This document shows positions 50,876 through 63,500 of a stretch of DNA of 64,000 nt, one piece after another; the first letter of the stretch is position 1; each line of letters opens with the position of its first letter. This stretch comes from Tetrahymena elliotti 4EA (lineage: Eukaryota > Ciliophora > Oligohymenophorea > Hymenostomatida > Tetrahymenidae). The DNA lies in the NCBI GenBank assembly GCA_000231825.2, contig JH720364.1, positions 238,189 to 302,188 of the forward strand, in the 5' to 3' direction. Position numbers and translations under genes: made by a program. The notes beneath the pieces are model-generated. The model was not told where the DNA came from and searched no databases. It saw only the letters and a list, made by a program, of their open reading frames with translations.

Positions 50876-53147
50876 CTTTTTTATTTGCTAAAAGTTAGAG
50901 ATTAATTTTATTGTTTGTTTCTTCTTTGAAGTTTTCTTTTTCTTTACGAAAGATTTTTTTATTTATTTATTAATTTATTATAAAACACTTAGATATCTCT
51001 TCCTTTTTGAAACCTTTGAAATTGCATGAATAAATAAATTTTATTTTCTTCAACCAATCCATAATTATCCATGAATTCTATAAATTTTATTCATTATTAA
51101 AATGACCAATAAGCACTGAAACGTTTTCATTTTATTTATTTCTTTTCAAGCATCTTACCTCTTACAACCTTTTTTTTATCTAAAACTCATTCTCTCCCTT
51201 TGTAATTATTCATTTTCGCTATTTCTTTTTCTTTTATTTCAAGCTTTTTAAAGTTTTTGATCTTTATCCTAAGTCTCAAAATTTATTTATGTGTATGAAT
51301 GTATGTATGCTTCTTTTGCTTCTTGATAAATAAATAGGTTGATGATATTTTCTATGCTCTACATATGAATTTCTTTTAATCTAAATAAAGATTTTTGTTT
51401 TTCTTTTTTACTTCTACACAAACAAAAAAGGACCAGTTCTCTTTAATTTAAAGTATTTTCCCCCAAATCTATCTATCTATTTAGTCTATTTGGGCTTATC
51501 AAATTTATTCTATGATCGACTTTGATTATTTTTTATTTTTGCTTGTTTATGCAACTAACAAACTGGTATCCACAAAAATAATTTATTAAATAATAGAAGA
51601 GCGCAATTATTATAGAACAGTCTCTGTAATACATACTATTTAATTAATCAAAATTAAGTCATACTCAGTTATTTCTCTGTTTAAATCTAATCTTAATCAT
51701 ATTGTTAGTTCTTACAGACATTATAAATAAAGCTATTATTGCTTTAGACTAACTTATCATCAAAAAATATTCTTTAAGTATATAGAAGCCAACACAATTT
51801 AACAAGAAATCTTCTTTCTTAAATTATATTTTGAAAAAATAAAGAACAGCATATTTTTTACACTATTTTGTGTGAAATTTCTATTGAGAAGACAAAATAA
51901 ATTTTATATTCCAAGTAGAAGAAGACAAAACATATCAAACAAATTTAAAAAACACAAAAATGCTTCAAAATTATCTTTGTTTACAAAAAAAGCCATCTTT
52001 TAAAAAATACCAAGCATACCTTATGTAATTTTATCATTTTTTTCCTAGTAATTTATAATTATTTACCTATCCTTTCTAAAAATAAATCATATTCATTGTT
52101 TGATAGATAGATTTTGTAAAAAAAACAATAAATTGTTCACTAATTCTATGAAAAATCAATCATTTGGCTATCGATTAAAAATGCTAAATATTATTCCATT
52201 TTTATTGTCAAATACTTTTTCTTTTTCACTTTACTTATTTTATAAAAATAAAAAAATACATCTCAAAATTAATACATAATTTTTATTTTTTAGGCTCAAA
52301 CCTTGAGCTCGAACACTTGAAATTAAAAAATCTTACTAAAGATTTTTTAATTTTTGATAAGTAAAAATGCTTGAATTGATTTGTGTAATTAAGCTAATTA
52401 CTTTATCAATAAGTTAACTCAAATCATAATTCAAAATTCATAAAAAGTAAAAAAATTTAAATTGCTCAAATACTCTTTGAAAAATGAATTTAAAAAATAA
52501 AAAGTTACTTTTGCTTAAATGTTTTAAATCAAATAATATGAATATCTTTTTATTTAATAGAATTTCATATTTATATTAGATTATTTTTGATCCACAAAAT
52601 TAAGAAGGTGAAATTATCTTCAAAAACTAAATAAAATAAATATTAAACAGAAAATTCTATATTGAGGATTTCAAAAAACTTCATTTATTAATATTAAAAA
52701 AAGATTAAAAAAATAATATTCTGCAATTAAAGAAAAAGCGAGTTAAAATGGAAATTAAAAGTTTACTATAATCTATTATCATAAATTTAAATTAAAAAAA
52801 GGCCCCTCCACAAAATTTCATTTTTAGGTGTGAAATCTAAGTACAAATTTTAAAGTTATTTAGGAAATATAAATTAGGATTTATACACCACCATTTTTTT
52901 TTTCAATTAGATATTAAAATTAAAAGGAAAACTTTTGTTAAAATTGCATTTTTAAAATCTCGAATTATCAAAGATTTAAGTATTCCTGATATTTTAGTGT
53001 TATTGTGTGACTAAACCTACTTTTTTACTAGTTTGGTTGTGTTTGTTACATATTTTGGTTTGGTTTAGTTGTAAAAAACTATTTATTTTAATTTGTGAAT
53101 GACAATTAAGAATTATTTAAAACAAAAAACTAAAAATATTTTTGATA
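50876..53147. other. Long AT-rich spacer
   Basis: About 2.3 kb upstream of alveolin copy 2 and downstream of the secreted cysteine-rich gene. A short C-rich word (GGCCCCTCC) near 52801 stands out in A/T sequence. No gene was recognised. Confidence 0.5.
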
Positions 53148-54510
53148 TCAAAACAATGAATAAATAATTATAAATGTTACTAATTAAAATTTTATGTATT
53201 GAGAAAAATCCCATTACCAAAAAGCCCAGGTAAAGGCTTTTTAGATACAGAAATCATTGTAAGTGACTTAGGGAGCCATTTAGAATAACTTAAGAGCCTT
53301 GTTATATGCTATATACTCATCATCATATATGTATTTACAAGGGCCATACCTTAAACTTGTATGGCAATGAAAATTTGTATTCAGTACAAATAAGAAAGCT
53401 TGTAAAAAGTTCTTATACTCTTAATCACCTTCACTTAATTTGCAATATGAAAAACTTCCTGGATTATAGCCACATTAACATTGTGTATTTCCAGCTTTAT
53501 TACCTTTTGAATCAACTAACACACAATCTGCATCACTTGAACAGGGAAGAGGTCTGCTTGAACTTTAAGAAGATAATCCCTATTAACAATTTCCTTTATT
53601 GACATAACCAGATGCACATGCTCCTAAAGTGACATAAATAATAATTAAATTAAAAAAATTAATTAATTAATCAATTTAAATCATTTACTGAAGTTGTCTG
53701 CAGGAATACCATTATCAAGAGAGTAATAATAAGTACAACTTCCTTTACTACAAACACAGTTATTTTAACAATCATAATCAGATAAACAGGTCTTATTTAA
53801 TAAAAATTTATTATATAATTTCATTTAAAGAAACCATTTTCTATTTTGATGTAGACTTTTGGTTTTTGTATTATAGATTTGTAAGTAATTATTTTAAAAT
53901 TGACGCTTAAAAATCAACCTAAAAAACTTCTTTCTTTGTAGATATAAAAACTGTATAAAAAATATCTAACTCATTTTTATATTTGAGTGTATATTATCTC
54001 TTCATATCAAATAAAGATTATATTTTCATATTTATTAAAATGAATATTTACTCCTCCAAAAGCAATTTATTATTTGCATGCTCCTGTTGTAGCTCCTGAT
54101 GTGGAAATTAAACAGTAATTTCCTACATCACAATCACTATGTTTAGCACATGCTTCACCAACAGAACTACCAACACAGATTCCATTTTAACATTTTTTAG
54201 ATAAGCAGTCTGTATTTTATGAGCAACTCTCTCCAGGTAGAGTTTTTGCTGGATCAGCATCTTTTGTGCAATAAGCAAATTTATTTACAAATTAAGACAA
54301 GTTACAGCTATAACCATTTGGGCAAGGCCATAATTCAATAGATTTATTTTTATCATCAATAATCTAAGCACATAAGGTAGACTCTATATTGATAACTTGG
54401 GAGCATATATACCTCTTTCCTAGACAAATAGGATTAGTTTAGCCTATAACAAGCTTTATTATAAAAACGCAGTAAAATAAAGACAATTTTATTGAATTTA
54501 GATTATTCAT
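53148..54510 (-). CDS. Secreted or surface-anchored cysteine-rich (Dickkopf-like) protein
   Basis: Three exons (54510-54052, 53791-53689, 53623-53148) encode 345 residues. Residues 1-29 form a signal peptide with core LFYCVFIIKLVIG, cleaved before QTNPIC. The rest has many paired cysteines; a central region with GESCSQNTDCLSKKCQNG, EACAKHSDC and CLSDYDCQNNC follows the C-x5-C-x3-C-x4-C style of Dickkopf-like extracellular modules. The C-terminus ends in a hydrophobic stretch (LVTFIIIYSLF), which could be a GPI-attachment signal or membrane anchor. Proteins of this general kind are numerous in ciliates and are usually surface or secreted; no specific function can be given. The two introns (260 and 65 nt) are needed to keep the frame. 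Confidence 0.8.
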
Positions 54511-55362
54511 TTTTGATGATTTAATAATATTAATAATAAGAATAACTAACTAAAAATTAATGATTATTTTGCTATTATTAACATTAAATTTTCATAAACA
54601 GATATATGGTGCTGTACTCTCAATCAACAAAAAACTGACAAACTCAATAATAATATTTAGAATAAATCTACTCTATTTTTTATAATATGCTGTCTTTTCA
54701 AAATATTTATTCAGTATTAATTTTTTATTGATTTTTATTTTTTAAATTCTATCAAATGTTTTTCAAAAAATATTTTATTTTAAAGTAAACTTTGGTTGAA
54801 TTTTCAATTGATTTTGAGTTTGAGGATAATATTTTAAATAATATTTATTTTACAGTTATTATAGCTTGTATTCTTATTTATTTGTATATCATTCATAAAA
54901 TTAAAGAGAAATAAAGCAAAAATATTCAAAGAAGATAGATAGTTATTTTTTGATAAAACAATTTTCATTTAATTTTAAGAATAATTATTAAAATAATATT
55001 TATTTTACAGATATTATTGTTTTTATGCTTATTTTTTTAAATATCTTTCATAAAAATCAAAAAGAAACATGTCAAAAATATTATATGAAGATAGATAGTT
55101 ATTTAGTAAACACTATGGAATTAATGGGTCATGCCTGTCTTCTATCATCATGGAATACATTAAAGCAGTAAGAACTCATTAGTTTTGATACCTTGTAAAA
55201 ATGAATGAAAAAATAAATTAGTAAATAGTTGCTTCATTGTATTTAGAAACTAAATCAAATATACAAGGAAAAAGGAAGAAAAAAAATATAAGAAATAAAA
55301 TAAGAATAAATAAATAGAAATCTTATTCAATTATCTATCTATCTTAGCAATTTTAATAAGGA
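54511..55362. other. Divergent promoter region with an internal duplication
   Basis: About 850 bases between the 5' ends of the cysteine-rich gene (minus) and the mitochondrial-type gene (plus). It contains two diverged copies of a roughly 110-bp block (54838-54950 and 54992-55104) and a GC-richer patch at 55110-55190. Confidence 0.55.
54838..55104 (+). repeat. Diverged tandem duplication, ~154-bp period
   Basis: Both copies start with AATAATATTTATTTTACAG, continue with a TTATTTTTT/TATTTATTTG block, CTTTCATAAA/CATTCATAAA and AAAAATATT, and close with GAAGATAGATAGTTATTT. The copies start at 54838 and 54992. The unit appears non-coding. Confidence 0.6.
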
Positions 55363-56632
55363 ATGGCTTTAAGAAGAGTATTAAAGAATCAATTCAATTT
55401 AATTCATTAAGGATAAGCTCAAGCTGTCAGAGGTGGACATGGTTGGGATAGACCTGATGTTCCCCTTAGCTTCAACCCTCTTTATGTGCATAAGCGTGAA
55501 GTATGTTTATTTATTAATCATAAGAATTAGATTAGAAAAAGCCATCAGTTTGATTCAATTTATGAATTGAAAAATATTAAAATTATGAGGAATTAAAGAT
55601 TTTAAAATAGAATTAAAAATAAGCAATATGATTTAAAATAATCAAATTTTAGTGAAAGATATATTGCTTTAAACCTTGATAAATAAAAATACTTTTAAAT
55701 TAATTTTAAAATATTTCATATGCATAAAATATTTATTGATTTTTAACTAAAATTAAGATTTCTATCTTCGATACTAATATGTGGATGTACGATTAAGTCT
55801 ACCCTGAATACGTTATTTCCTATAATGAAATTCATTTAAAAGATTAATGGTAGGGTCTCAAGGAATCTCTTTCTTAATCTGCCTACTGGTGGGCTATTAT
55901 GGCTATGGTTTTTGGATTTTACTTCATTAACTCTTCTCCCAGAGTAATACATTCATTCAAATATTAAATTCACAATAATTATTTAAAAAATGATAAAAAC
56001 AAACAAAAAAGCATAGGTTTTTTATAGTTAAAATAGTATAAAAGCATAATAAAAATTGACAATTAAATAGATATCTTAATAAAATGTTAACTGAATTATA
56101 TTAAACTTATTTAAATGAAAAAGCTGTCTGCAAAATGAAAATAAAGCTAATAATTTTATTGAAATTAATAAATACAAATCATAATATTCAATTTAAGTTG
56201 ATTGTTAAAATATCTTTCAATATATAATTGAACTAAAAAATATTTTTTTAATGTTTATAGTAACTTGGTATTGATACTAATGATCTTAAGGGTTTCCTTG
56301 GAGAATACTACAATTAATACAAGAAGAGAAGTGGTATTAGACCCAACTTCATCGGTTTAGGTAAGCAAAATACTATTTATATTTGTTGTATTAATATACC
56401 AATCATTTATTTGCATAAAATAATAAAAAAAGATGTTACTGGTGAAAATGCCATCATCCACGCTAACTATGATAAGAAGGATGGTATCAGAGACGTTATT
56501 GATGGTCTCAATGCTGATGCTGGAAAAAGAAAGCTCATCAACTTAGAAGCTAAGAGCTTCATTGAAAGAGTTGAAAAGGATTGCGAATAACGTATCCTTA
56601 AGAAGACTGGTGCTCATGTTCCTAAGCATTGA
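55363..56632 (+). CDS. Probable mitochondrial inner-membrane protein, ciliate-specific
   Basis: Four exons (55363-55500, 55758-55943, 56261-56360, 56433-56632) encode 207 residues. The basic, hydroxyl/Gln-rich N-terminus (MALRRVLKNQFNLIHQGQ) looks like a mitochondrial presequence. One transmembrane helix (AYWWAIMAMVFGFYFI, about residues 90-105) is followed by a soluble charged domain. The size, single helix and presequence resemble accessory subunits of respiratory complexes or ATP synthase, many of which are lineage-specific in ciliates; that assignment is inference and I do not recognise the family. Codon use (GTC, CTC, AAG, ATC) is that of a highly expressed gene. Three introns (257, 317 and 72 nt) are long relative to the exons. 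Confidence 0.75.
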
Positions 56633-58047
56633 TTAAAAAATAAACAAAAATACTACTTTTTTAAATAAGGAAATTATAACTATTAAGTTTGTATTCATAC
56701 TTTATAAAAAGTATAGATCTTAATCTTTTTAGCTTAATATACAAAATCTCAAATATGTTTCATCTCGATCAAATTAAATATTATTTAATGAAGTATTAAA
56801 ATTAAAAATCTTTGATTTTTTATGTTTTTTTTATAAAATATTTTTTAGATTTTAATGTGGAGTAAATTAGTAAATAATAATTTGAGTAAATCTTTTCATT
56901 TCAAGAAGTCTTTTTAAAGAAATTGTTTTGATATTTACTCAAAATTTTTTATTTTTCATCGATTTAAATAACCAATAGAATTCATTGAATTAAAATCCTA
57001 GAATGAGTAAAGATAAAAGAAAAAATTAAATAGGAAAAATTATTTCCTTATAAAGGACTTTTATAATTTTTTACTTCCATTATGAATAAAAATGACTTTG
57101 AAATTGTTTATTTTTATTAAAAAAATAATGGTAACTTAAATCTAATTCTTTTTAGATAAAATAATTGTGAAAAAAGTGCTTGCTGCAGATGTTGTAAAGT
57201 TTCTAGTTTTATGATCTCACGGATTTTTTCAATTTGTAATTCACTAATGATATTTGTTAATCTGATTTTAATTTTTTTAAAAATAAATACAAAGTAAAAA
57301 TAGCTTTTTCAACAAAAATTTTTATTTTTAATTTTTGAAATTCTTTCAAGTTTTTTGGATTTTTAATTTTATTAATTCATTTAAACAATCTTGCTTTTAA
57401 CTTATTTTTAATTGAATAAAATTTTAATCATTTTTTGTATTAAATCAATACAATAATAAAACTCTTAACTTTAGTTCATAATTCTTTATATTGAATCAAA
57501 AAATTTTTCTTAAAACTAGCCTAAATTAAATGGGTACCTCATTTAAAAGTTTATTTTATCAATAAGCATTTTGAAAATTTAGATTAAAACTCTTTTGAAT
57601 TTTAAATTATTTTACTAACATTATTAAATCACCTATACTTTTCTATTTTCTAGAATCTACTAAATCTTGAGAATATTTTTTTTTGAGCATGTATGTTTAT
57701 TGTAAAAGATATTTTACTCTAAATTCAAATCTATTAAGTAGATCAACTTTTATTAAGTAGTTTTTAGTTATTAAAAGGTCAATCAGAAAATTAATTAGAC
57801 AAGTAAACAATCTAAAATTACTTATTGATTGATTGCGTCAGAAATATTATTATGAATTAATTTTTGATGATTTTGTTTAGTAAATAATAATTGAAAATTA
57901 GGATTCAGAAATCAATATTACGGGATTTATTAGATTGAAAATATTATAGAAGACAAACAAAGATAATGATTTTATAAGCTTAGGACTTGCTCCAAGGATT
58001 AGATAAATATTAATCAAAAAGAAAAATCAATAAAGCAGAAAATTAAG
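56633..58047. other. AT-rich spacer
   Basis: About 1.4 kb. The frame of the next gene is open from an upstream TGA near 57965 but has no ATG before 58048, so nothing here is added to that gene. No other element was recognised. Confidence 0.55.
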
Positions 58048-59151
58048 ATGTCAACAAAAGAATTTCACTTTAGCTATTAGTACCTCGACGGAAAATGGTA
58101 ACAAATTTCTGAGTAAATCTGCTTATCTGAAGAAATTTCAAACTAGAATTTGAGAATAGGAGCTTTTAATGTTTTGTGGGGGAACTCTAATAAGTTTATC
58201 AATATGTTTAACAGAAATGAAAAGAGATTTAACTATATACTAAATAAACTTATACCTTAGACTAATCCTGATATTCTTTCTCTTTGTGAAGTGTCCGACT
58301 AATTTATGCAAATGCTAACTTCAAATTAGTACATTAGAAATAACTACTACTTGAGTCACATTCAAAGAAAAAGAAAGGACTACGTTCATGAAGTAGTTAT
58401 GATATCTAAACTTCCTTTTTCTACTATATTTATGAATGATGATGATTATGGAAGATGCCTCTACAGTGTTTTTGCTGATGAAAAATCTTAGAATAGTTTT
58501 ATGATTTTAACAAGTCATTTTTGGGCTTACGAAAAAGATTTTTAAAGTAGAAGTTAACAGATGGAACTTATAGACTTGTCTCTCTAAACTAAAAATTTTG
58601 TGTAAAATATTAATGTACCTGCTAAAGTAAAGAAGTTTGCTTTGGAGGCATCAAGAAAAAACAATATCATCCTCTAAGGTGATTTGAATCTCCACTTGAA
58701 GTTTGAGGATTCACTCATATATAAATTTGGGTTTTTAGATGTTTGGAGAGAAGTTCATCCAAATGATGATGGCTATACATGGGATTCCTAGAAGAATAAA
58801 TTTATTAAAAGCATATACATATTAGACAATAGAAGAATGAGATTAGACAGAATTTTGCTAAGACAAAACAGTAATCTTTTTAAAATTAACAATATTGAAA
58901 TAAAAGCACAAGAGCATATAGGATATAATCTATGCTGTAGCGACCATTATATGTTAATATCTGAAATGCAAATTAACTAAAAGCCCACAGACTATATCCA
59001 AAAATATGATATCTCTAATATCGTTATGGAAAAAAATACAGGCTTTAGATCCTTTCCAACTATTGTTAAATTGAGGATTTTCTACTTAGCTTTGATATTT
59101 TTAGGTTTAGTAATTACACCTTTTGGCTTTTATCTATTAAAGAAAAAATGA
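58048..59151 (+). CDS. TDP2-like endonuclease/exonuclease/phosphatase-fold protein with C-terminal membrane anchor
   Basis: Single exon, 367 residues. The EEP fold motifs appear in order: RIGAFNVLWGN near 42-52, the metal-binding Glu in LSLCEVSD near 92, SHFWAYE (catalytic His region), QGDLNLH near 210, RMRLDRIL near 272 and CCSDHYML near 297. These are the Mg2+-dependent phosphoesterase residues of the DNase I / TDP2 / Ccr4 superfamily; resemblance to TDP2-type (5'-tyrosyl-DNA phosphodiesterase) is the best guess, but substrate cannot be told. Near residues 340-362 is a transmembrane segment (FYLALIFLGLVITPFGFYLL) followed by KKK, so it is a tail-anchored protein with the catalytic domain in the cytosol. 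This anchor is not usual for TDP2. The start is the first ATG after an in-frame TGA. Confidence 0.85.
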
Positions 59152-59477
59152 ATATTTTATAAAGTCAAAAAATATATTTTTTAAAGTATATCTCATTTAT
59201 TTTTTGTTATTTTTGAATGAAATCTTTATCTTTTATGGCTTCCTTTATAAAATTTTCACTAAGAGTGTGAGACAAATTTATTAATATTAGAACAAAACTT
59301 ATTAATATTTGCTAAATTATATAAATATTTATTTAGCTTTTTTAATCTTAATTCAATCATCATGTTTTTTGAAGCTATAATAAATTTTTTTATATTATAG
59401 AAAAATTATTATTTAAAATGATTTAGATATCCAAATTGAGATAATTTACTTATTTTTATATAAATTAAATATTTAGG

Positions 59478-59755
59478 ATGACCTTGAGTCTGGTGGTTTT
59501 AAAAGACATTTTGATAAACCTAATTTATTTCTGAAGAATTACTACATACAGGAATATATCATGATTGGAATATATTCATTTGTTTTACTACTTCCATCTC
59601 AAATGAAATTTGAAATCTCTAATGGATATATCTTCAATCATATTATATCTTGTAAAGTAAAGAGAGATCAGAGGTTAATGCTGGCATAAATAATTTTAAT
59701 AACCAAAGACATCTTTATATAAAAAATATTAAACGCCAGACTCAAGTGGTCATGG
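59478..59755. mobile_element. Foldback (MITE-like) element with imperfect terminal inverted repeats
   Basis: The left end (from 59478) reads ATGACC-TTGAGTCTGGTGG and the right end (to 59755), on the other strand, ATGACCACTTGAGTCTGGCG. Pairing continues inwards: CAGGAATATATCATGATTGG near 59549 against the reverse complement of a segment at 59624-59659. The whole element can thus fold into a long imperfect hairpin with a loop near 59600. No transposase is present. It could be a MITE remnant or a hairpin RNA source; no clear target-site duplication was seen. Confidence 0.55.
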
Positions 59756-59877
59756 TATAATTGTTACTATTTATACTTTTATGCCTAATTATTAATTATC
59801 AGCAACAAAAACATAATTTTCTATTGAATAAAATTATTTTTTCAAAATTACCATTTATAATTTTAATCAAATTAGGT

Positions 59878-59945
59878 AATGTTGGGCTCATTTCAGCACT
59901 CTGCTAGCAGTACTAATCAGGGGAATCAGGTATTTATTGTACACC
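59878..59945. other. GC-richer patch, possible unassigned RNA or element
   Basis: A stretch of mixed composition with the palindrome CTGCTAGCAG and GGGG/GGCTC words inside otherwise A/T DNA. I could not fold it into a tRNA or match a known snRNA from memory. Reported only as a compositional outlier. Confidence 0.3.
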
Positions 59946-60521
59946 CTAAAATATTCATTCAGACAAAAAAAATGTATGGGAGGTTCTACTTACTTTAGGT
60001 CAACCATATTTACTTCAGCTTTGAATAAAAAATCTTTTTGCTTTTTCAAAATATTTTGATCTTGTTTTAGTTTTATAATTATATTTTTTAGCTAGTCTTG
60101 TTTAATAACTAATTTATCTCATCCAGAAAAATAAAATTAATAACTTAAAGATAACATAAATGAAATTAAAATATTGGTTCGTTTAAATGAATATTTTATT
60201 TTTTTATTTAATGGGCTGATTATTCTATGTAAAGTTAAATTCATTAACATTACTGAGTTATCAAGAAAACAGTTTGTAAAATTAATTTAGATCTTATTTT
60301 GTTTATTTTTCAAGATTAATGGAATTATTTTCAAACAAAAAAAGACTGTTAATTGTAAAATATTAAATTCTTTGTTAAAATTAGAAATGATTAGTTTCTG
60401 ATTTTTCACAAAAACTAATTTAACATTAATATCAAAAGGAATATTGAAAAATAAAATAAAAATAGTAGATATTGAATAATTATTATAAATATTTACTACT
60501 TGAAATAAAGAAGAGACATAA

Positions 60522-63500
60522 ATGAATAAACTAACTTTATAGTTCTAATCTAAAGAGTTGGAAGATAAATATTCAAAATATGTAGAAAAAGTTTATATTC
60601 CTAAGCTCAACATTTTCTTAAATTATGCTTTGTTTGTTTTAGTTATACCTTGCGTCATTATGAATTTATTTCAAAGATAAAAAGCTGGAGCAATTTTATA
60701 TATTTTGGCAGGAATAACTATAGTAATTTATAAAATACTAATATAGAAATATAGACAATTTTTTAATATTTACCTACTCTTTATCGAAGTTGGTGCATAA
60801 TTACTTTAGGGATCCAGACTTTATGCAAATGGTCCTACTTTAAATACACAAGATGCTTATGTACTTTTCTTTTTTGGTGCCTCAATGATGTAGATTTAAT
60901 TTATTATGCATAACATATGTTAGACTTTATTACATCCAATACTCACTACTATTAGTCAGCTAATTATGTAAAAAAAATTGCATTTTAAATAATTTTTTTA
61001 CATATTTTTACTATTTAATTATCAAGTAGAACTATTTTTTTACTTATTTTTTTTTATATTAGATTCATAACACTTACTTGGGATTATTAGATGTATGACT
61101 ATAAATTCAGTTATATTTTATTCACATTATGTACAACCTACTTTTTACACCACAATTTAAAAGAAAAAAAAGAGATATTTATGTTTAAAGAGCAATAGAA
61201 ATAGTGGATTAAGATTTTAAAAAATGGAATATCACAAAAGATAATAACTATCTAATATAATTAAAAAGAAAATGAACTTAAATTAAATATAATTAACAAA
61301 AATGCATAACAAAAATTTAAAATTAGTAATGAATTAGATTTCAAAAACTTCTCTAGACGAGTTAATTTATTTAGAAATGAGGTTGACGCTTTTGAAGACT
61401 ATGATAAATTTCAAACAAAAGCAGACTCTAAAAATTAATAAATAAATTCTTTAAAAAATAGTTCTCTAGAAAGTATAATCATTTAGTTTATGAAATACAA
61501 TTTTAATAATAAAAATAGAAAAGATTCTATTAAACCAAACAAAAAATATGATACTGAATAAAAAAATAAAATTGAAAAATAATTTACTCACCTTAGTAAA
61601 AAGAGCATATAAAGCCCTTCCTAATAACCTAAATTAGATTTTTTAAAGTAAACTTAATATTTTGCTATAATCTAATCAGATTAAAACCAAGCAGAAATGT
61701 ATAAAATTAAAATGTCGTATTTCTTAAATGAAGGCTACCACTAATGCTATATTCTTTTTGATTAGAAATCAGACGAAGAAATTATCAAAAGTGTTATTGA
61801 TTCTAAAAAAAAACTAGAGTAAAGATTTATAAGCAATTGCTAACAACTAGGTATATTTAATTTTAATAATTATTTTAAATGTAATAATAAACACTACCAA
61901 AGGTTTAATCATCATATTTTATCTTTTATTTTTAAAAAAAATTTAATTATTCTTAAGTTCTCCCCAGACATTTAAAAATATTTAAATTATGCATTTTAGA
62001 TTTTATTCTACAAATATTTCTAATAAACTATTTCTCCTATTTCTTCTAACTTTTTCTCATTTATTAAATTTTGATAATTTAAAAATAATAGTGACTTTAT
62101 TTGCAAGATTTGAATTTTTTAAAGTTTAAAGAAATAATATTAAAATTATTTGATTTTAGTTTTATCAAATTATTATTATCAGAATTATTATACTGAAAAT
62201 CAGAAGATATTTTGTAAATTAAATATTTATTTTTTTACTGATAATTACTCAAAATTTTTTCCAACTTTCACTTTAATTTTTTTAATCTTACATTTCAATT
62301 ATTAAAGAATCATTTTTTTTCCTTTTTTAATAAATCTTCTCTTAACGTTAAAATATTTCGAATTACCTTAATAAAATAAAAAATGTTTAGGTAGAGAATT
62401 TGAATGCATTCAATAAATAAATATGACTAAACAATTTTAATTAAAATAATATTTATTTTAATTAATCAGTAAAATGACTGATTCCAAGAAATTGATATAA
62501 TAAATGAAATACTACTATTTAAATCACCTTACACAATTTATAAATGGAAATTTTATAATTTATTTCTACATTATTTATTAAAAAATATTTAGATTTTGTT
62601 CAGAAAAATATTGCAACATAAAAGTATAATATTCTTTTTTTTATACTAAATAGGTCTTTATAATTAGTTTATGTAGCAAAATATCTGCAATTAGAAATTT
62701 ACTAAATAGTATTTGCTTATTAGCCAGAACAAACTCAAAAATATTTGTGATTATTACTATTATGTCAGCAAAAGTTTTGATATTAGTATTAAAACGAAGA
62801 TGAACTAAGTTAAATAATTTAGTTTAGATTAGCTTAATAATATATTAAAAGATACATTTTGGTAATTTCAAGAAAGGTTTGAGTTCAAATATGTCAATTG
62901 TAAGAGCGAGAGCCTTGTTATGTCTAACCTGCAAAAATTGTTACAAATTTTAATAAACTTTATTTAAAATAGTTTCTATCAAGAAATTTTAGACACAAGT
63001 CTTTAGAAAAATAATTAAATCGATTTTTAAGAAGAAGATACTATTAAAAGTGATTAATTCTCTAAACAATTTGAGTTATTTTAAAGTTTAAATTAAATAG
63101 TAGAATAGAGCCATGAAAGATTTTTCAAATAAAACTAATGTAATCAAAATCTGTAAAATACAAGCTGCAGCCCATTAAAAGAGTAATAAAGCATATAGTT
63201 TTTTAAGAGCAATTCAAAAGTTAATAAGTTTACCACATTATTCTAAACTTAAGATACTTTATTTAAGCATCAAAAATCTCCTACTGTTAAAAAAAATAAA
63301 TAAAATACATAGAGACTAAAAATAAAATATAAAGTAATTTTAGGTTAAAATATTGAATCTAATGTACTTAAAATTTCAATCTCAGATAAAAGTGGAGGAA
63401 TAGATCTTGAAAATTTACTCTAAATTTTGAGAGAAATTTCTTGTTAAAAATACAAATATAATTTAGACTAACTTGTCTATTCTAATTTAGGATGGAAAAT

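Larger units (their letters stand above)
59152..60521. other. Spacer with a foldback element and a GC-richer patch
   Basis: About 1.4 kb. It holds an imperfect inverted repeat of about 280 bp (59478-59755) and a 70-base GC-richer patch (59878-59945) of unknown nature. The remainder is A/T-rich. Confidence 0.6.

Noticed and set aside
54992..55200. Possible small gene reading GHACLLSSWNTLKQ in the divergent promoter
   Set aside because: The frame runs through the non-coding duplicated block without a start or domain, and the sister copy of the block is not open in the same way.
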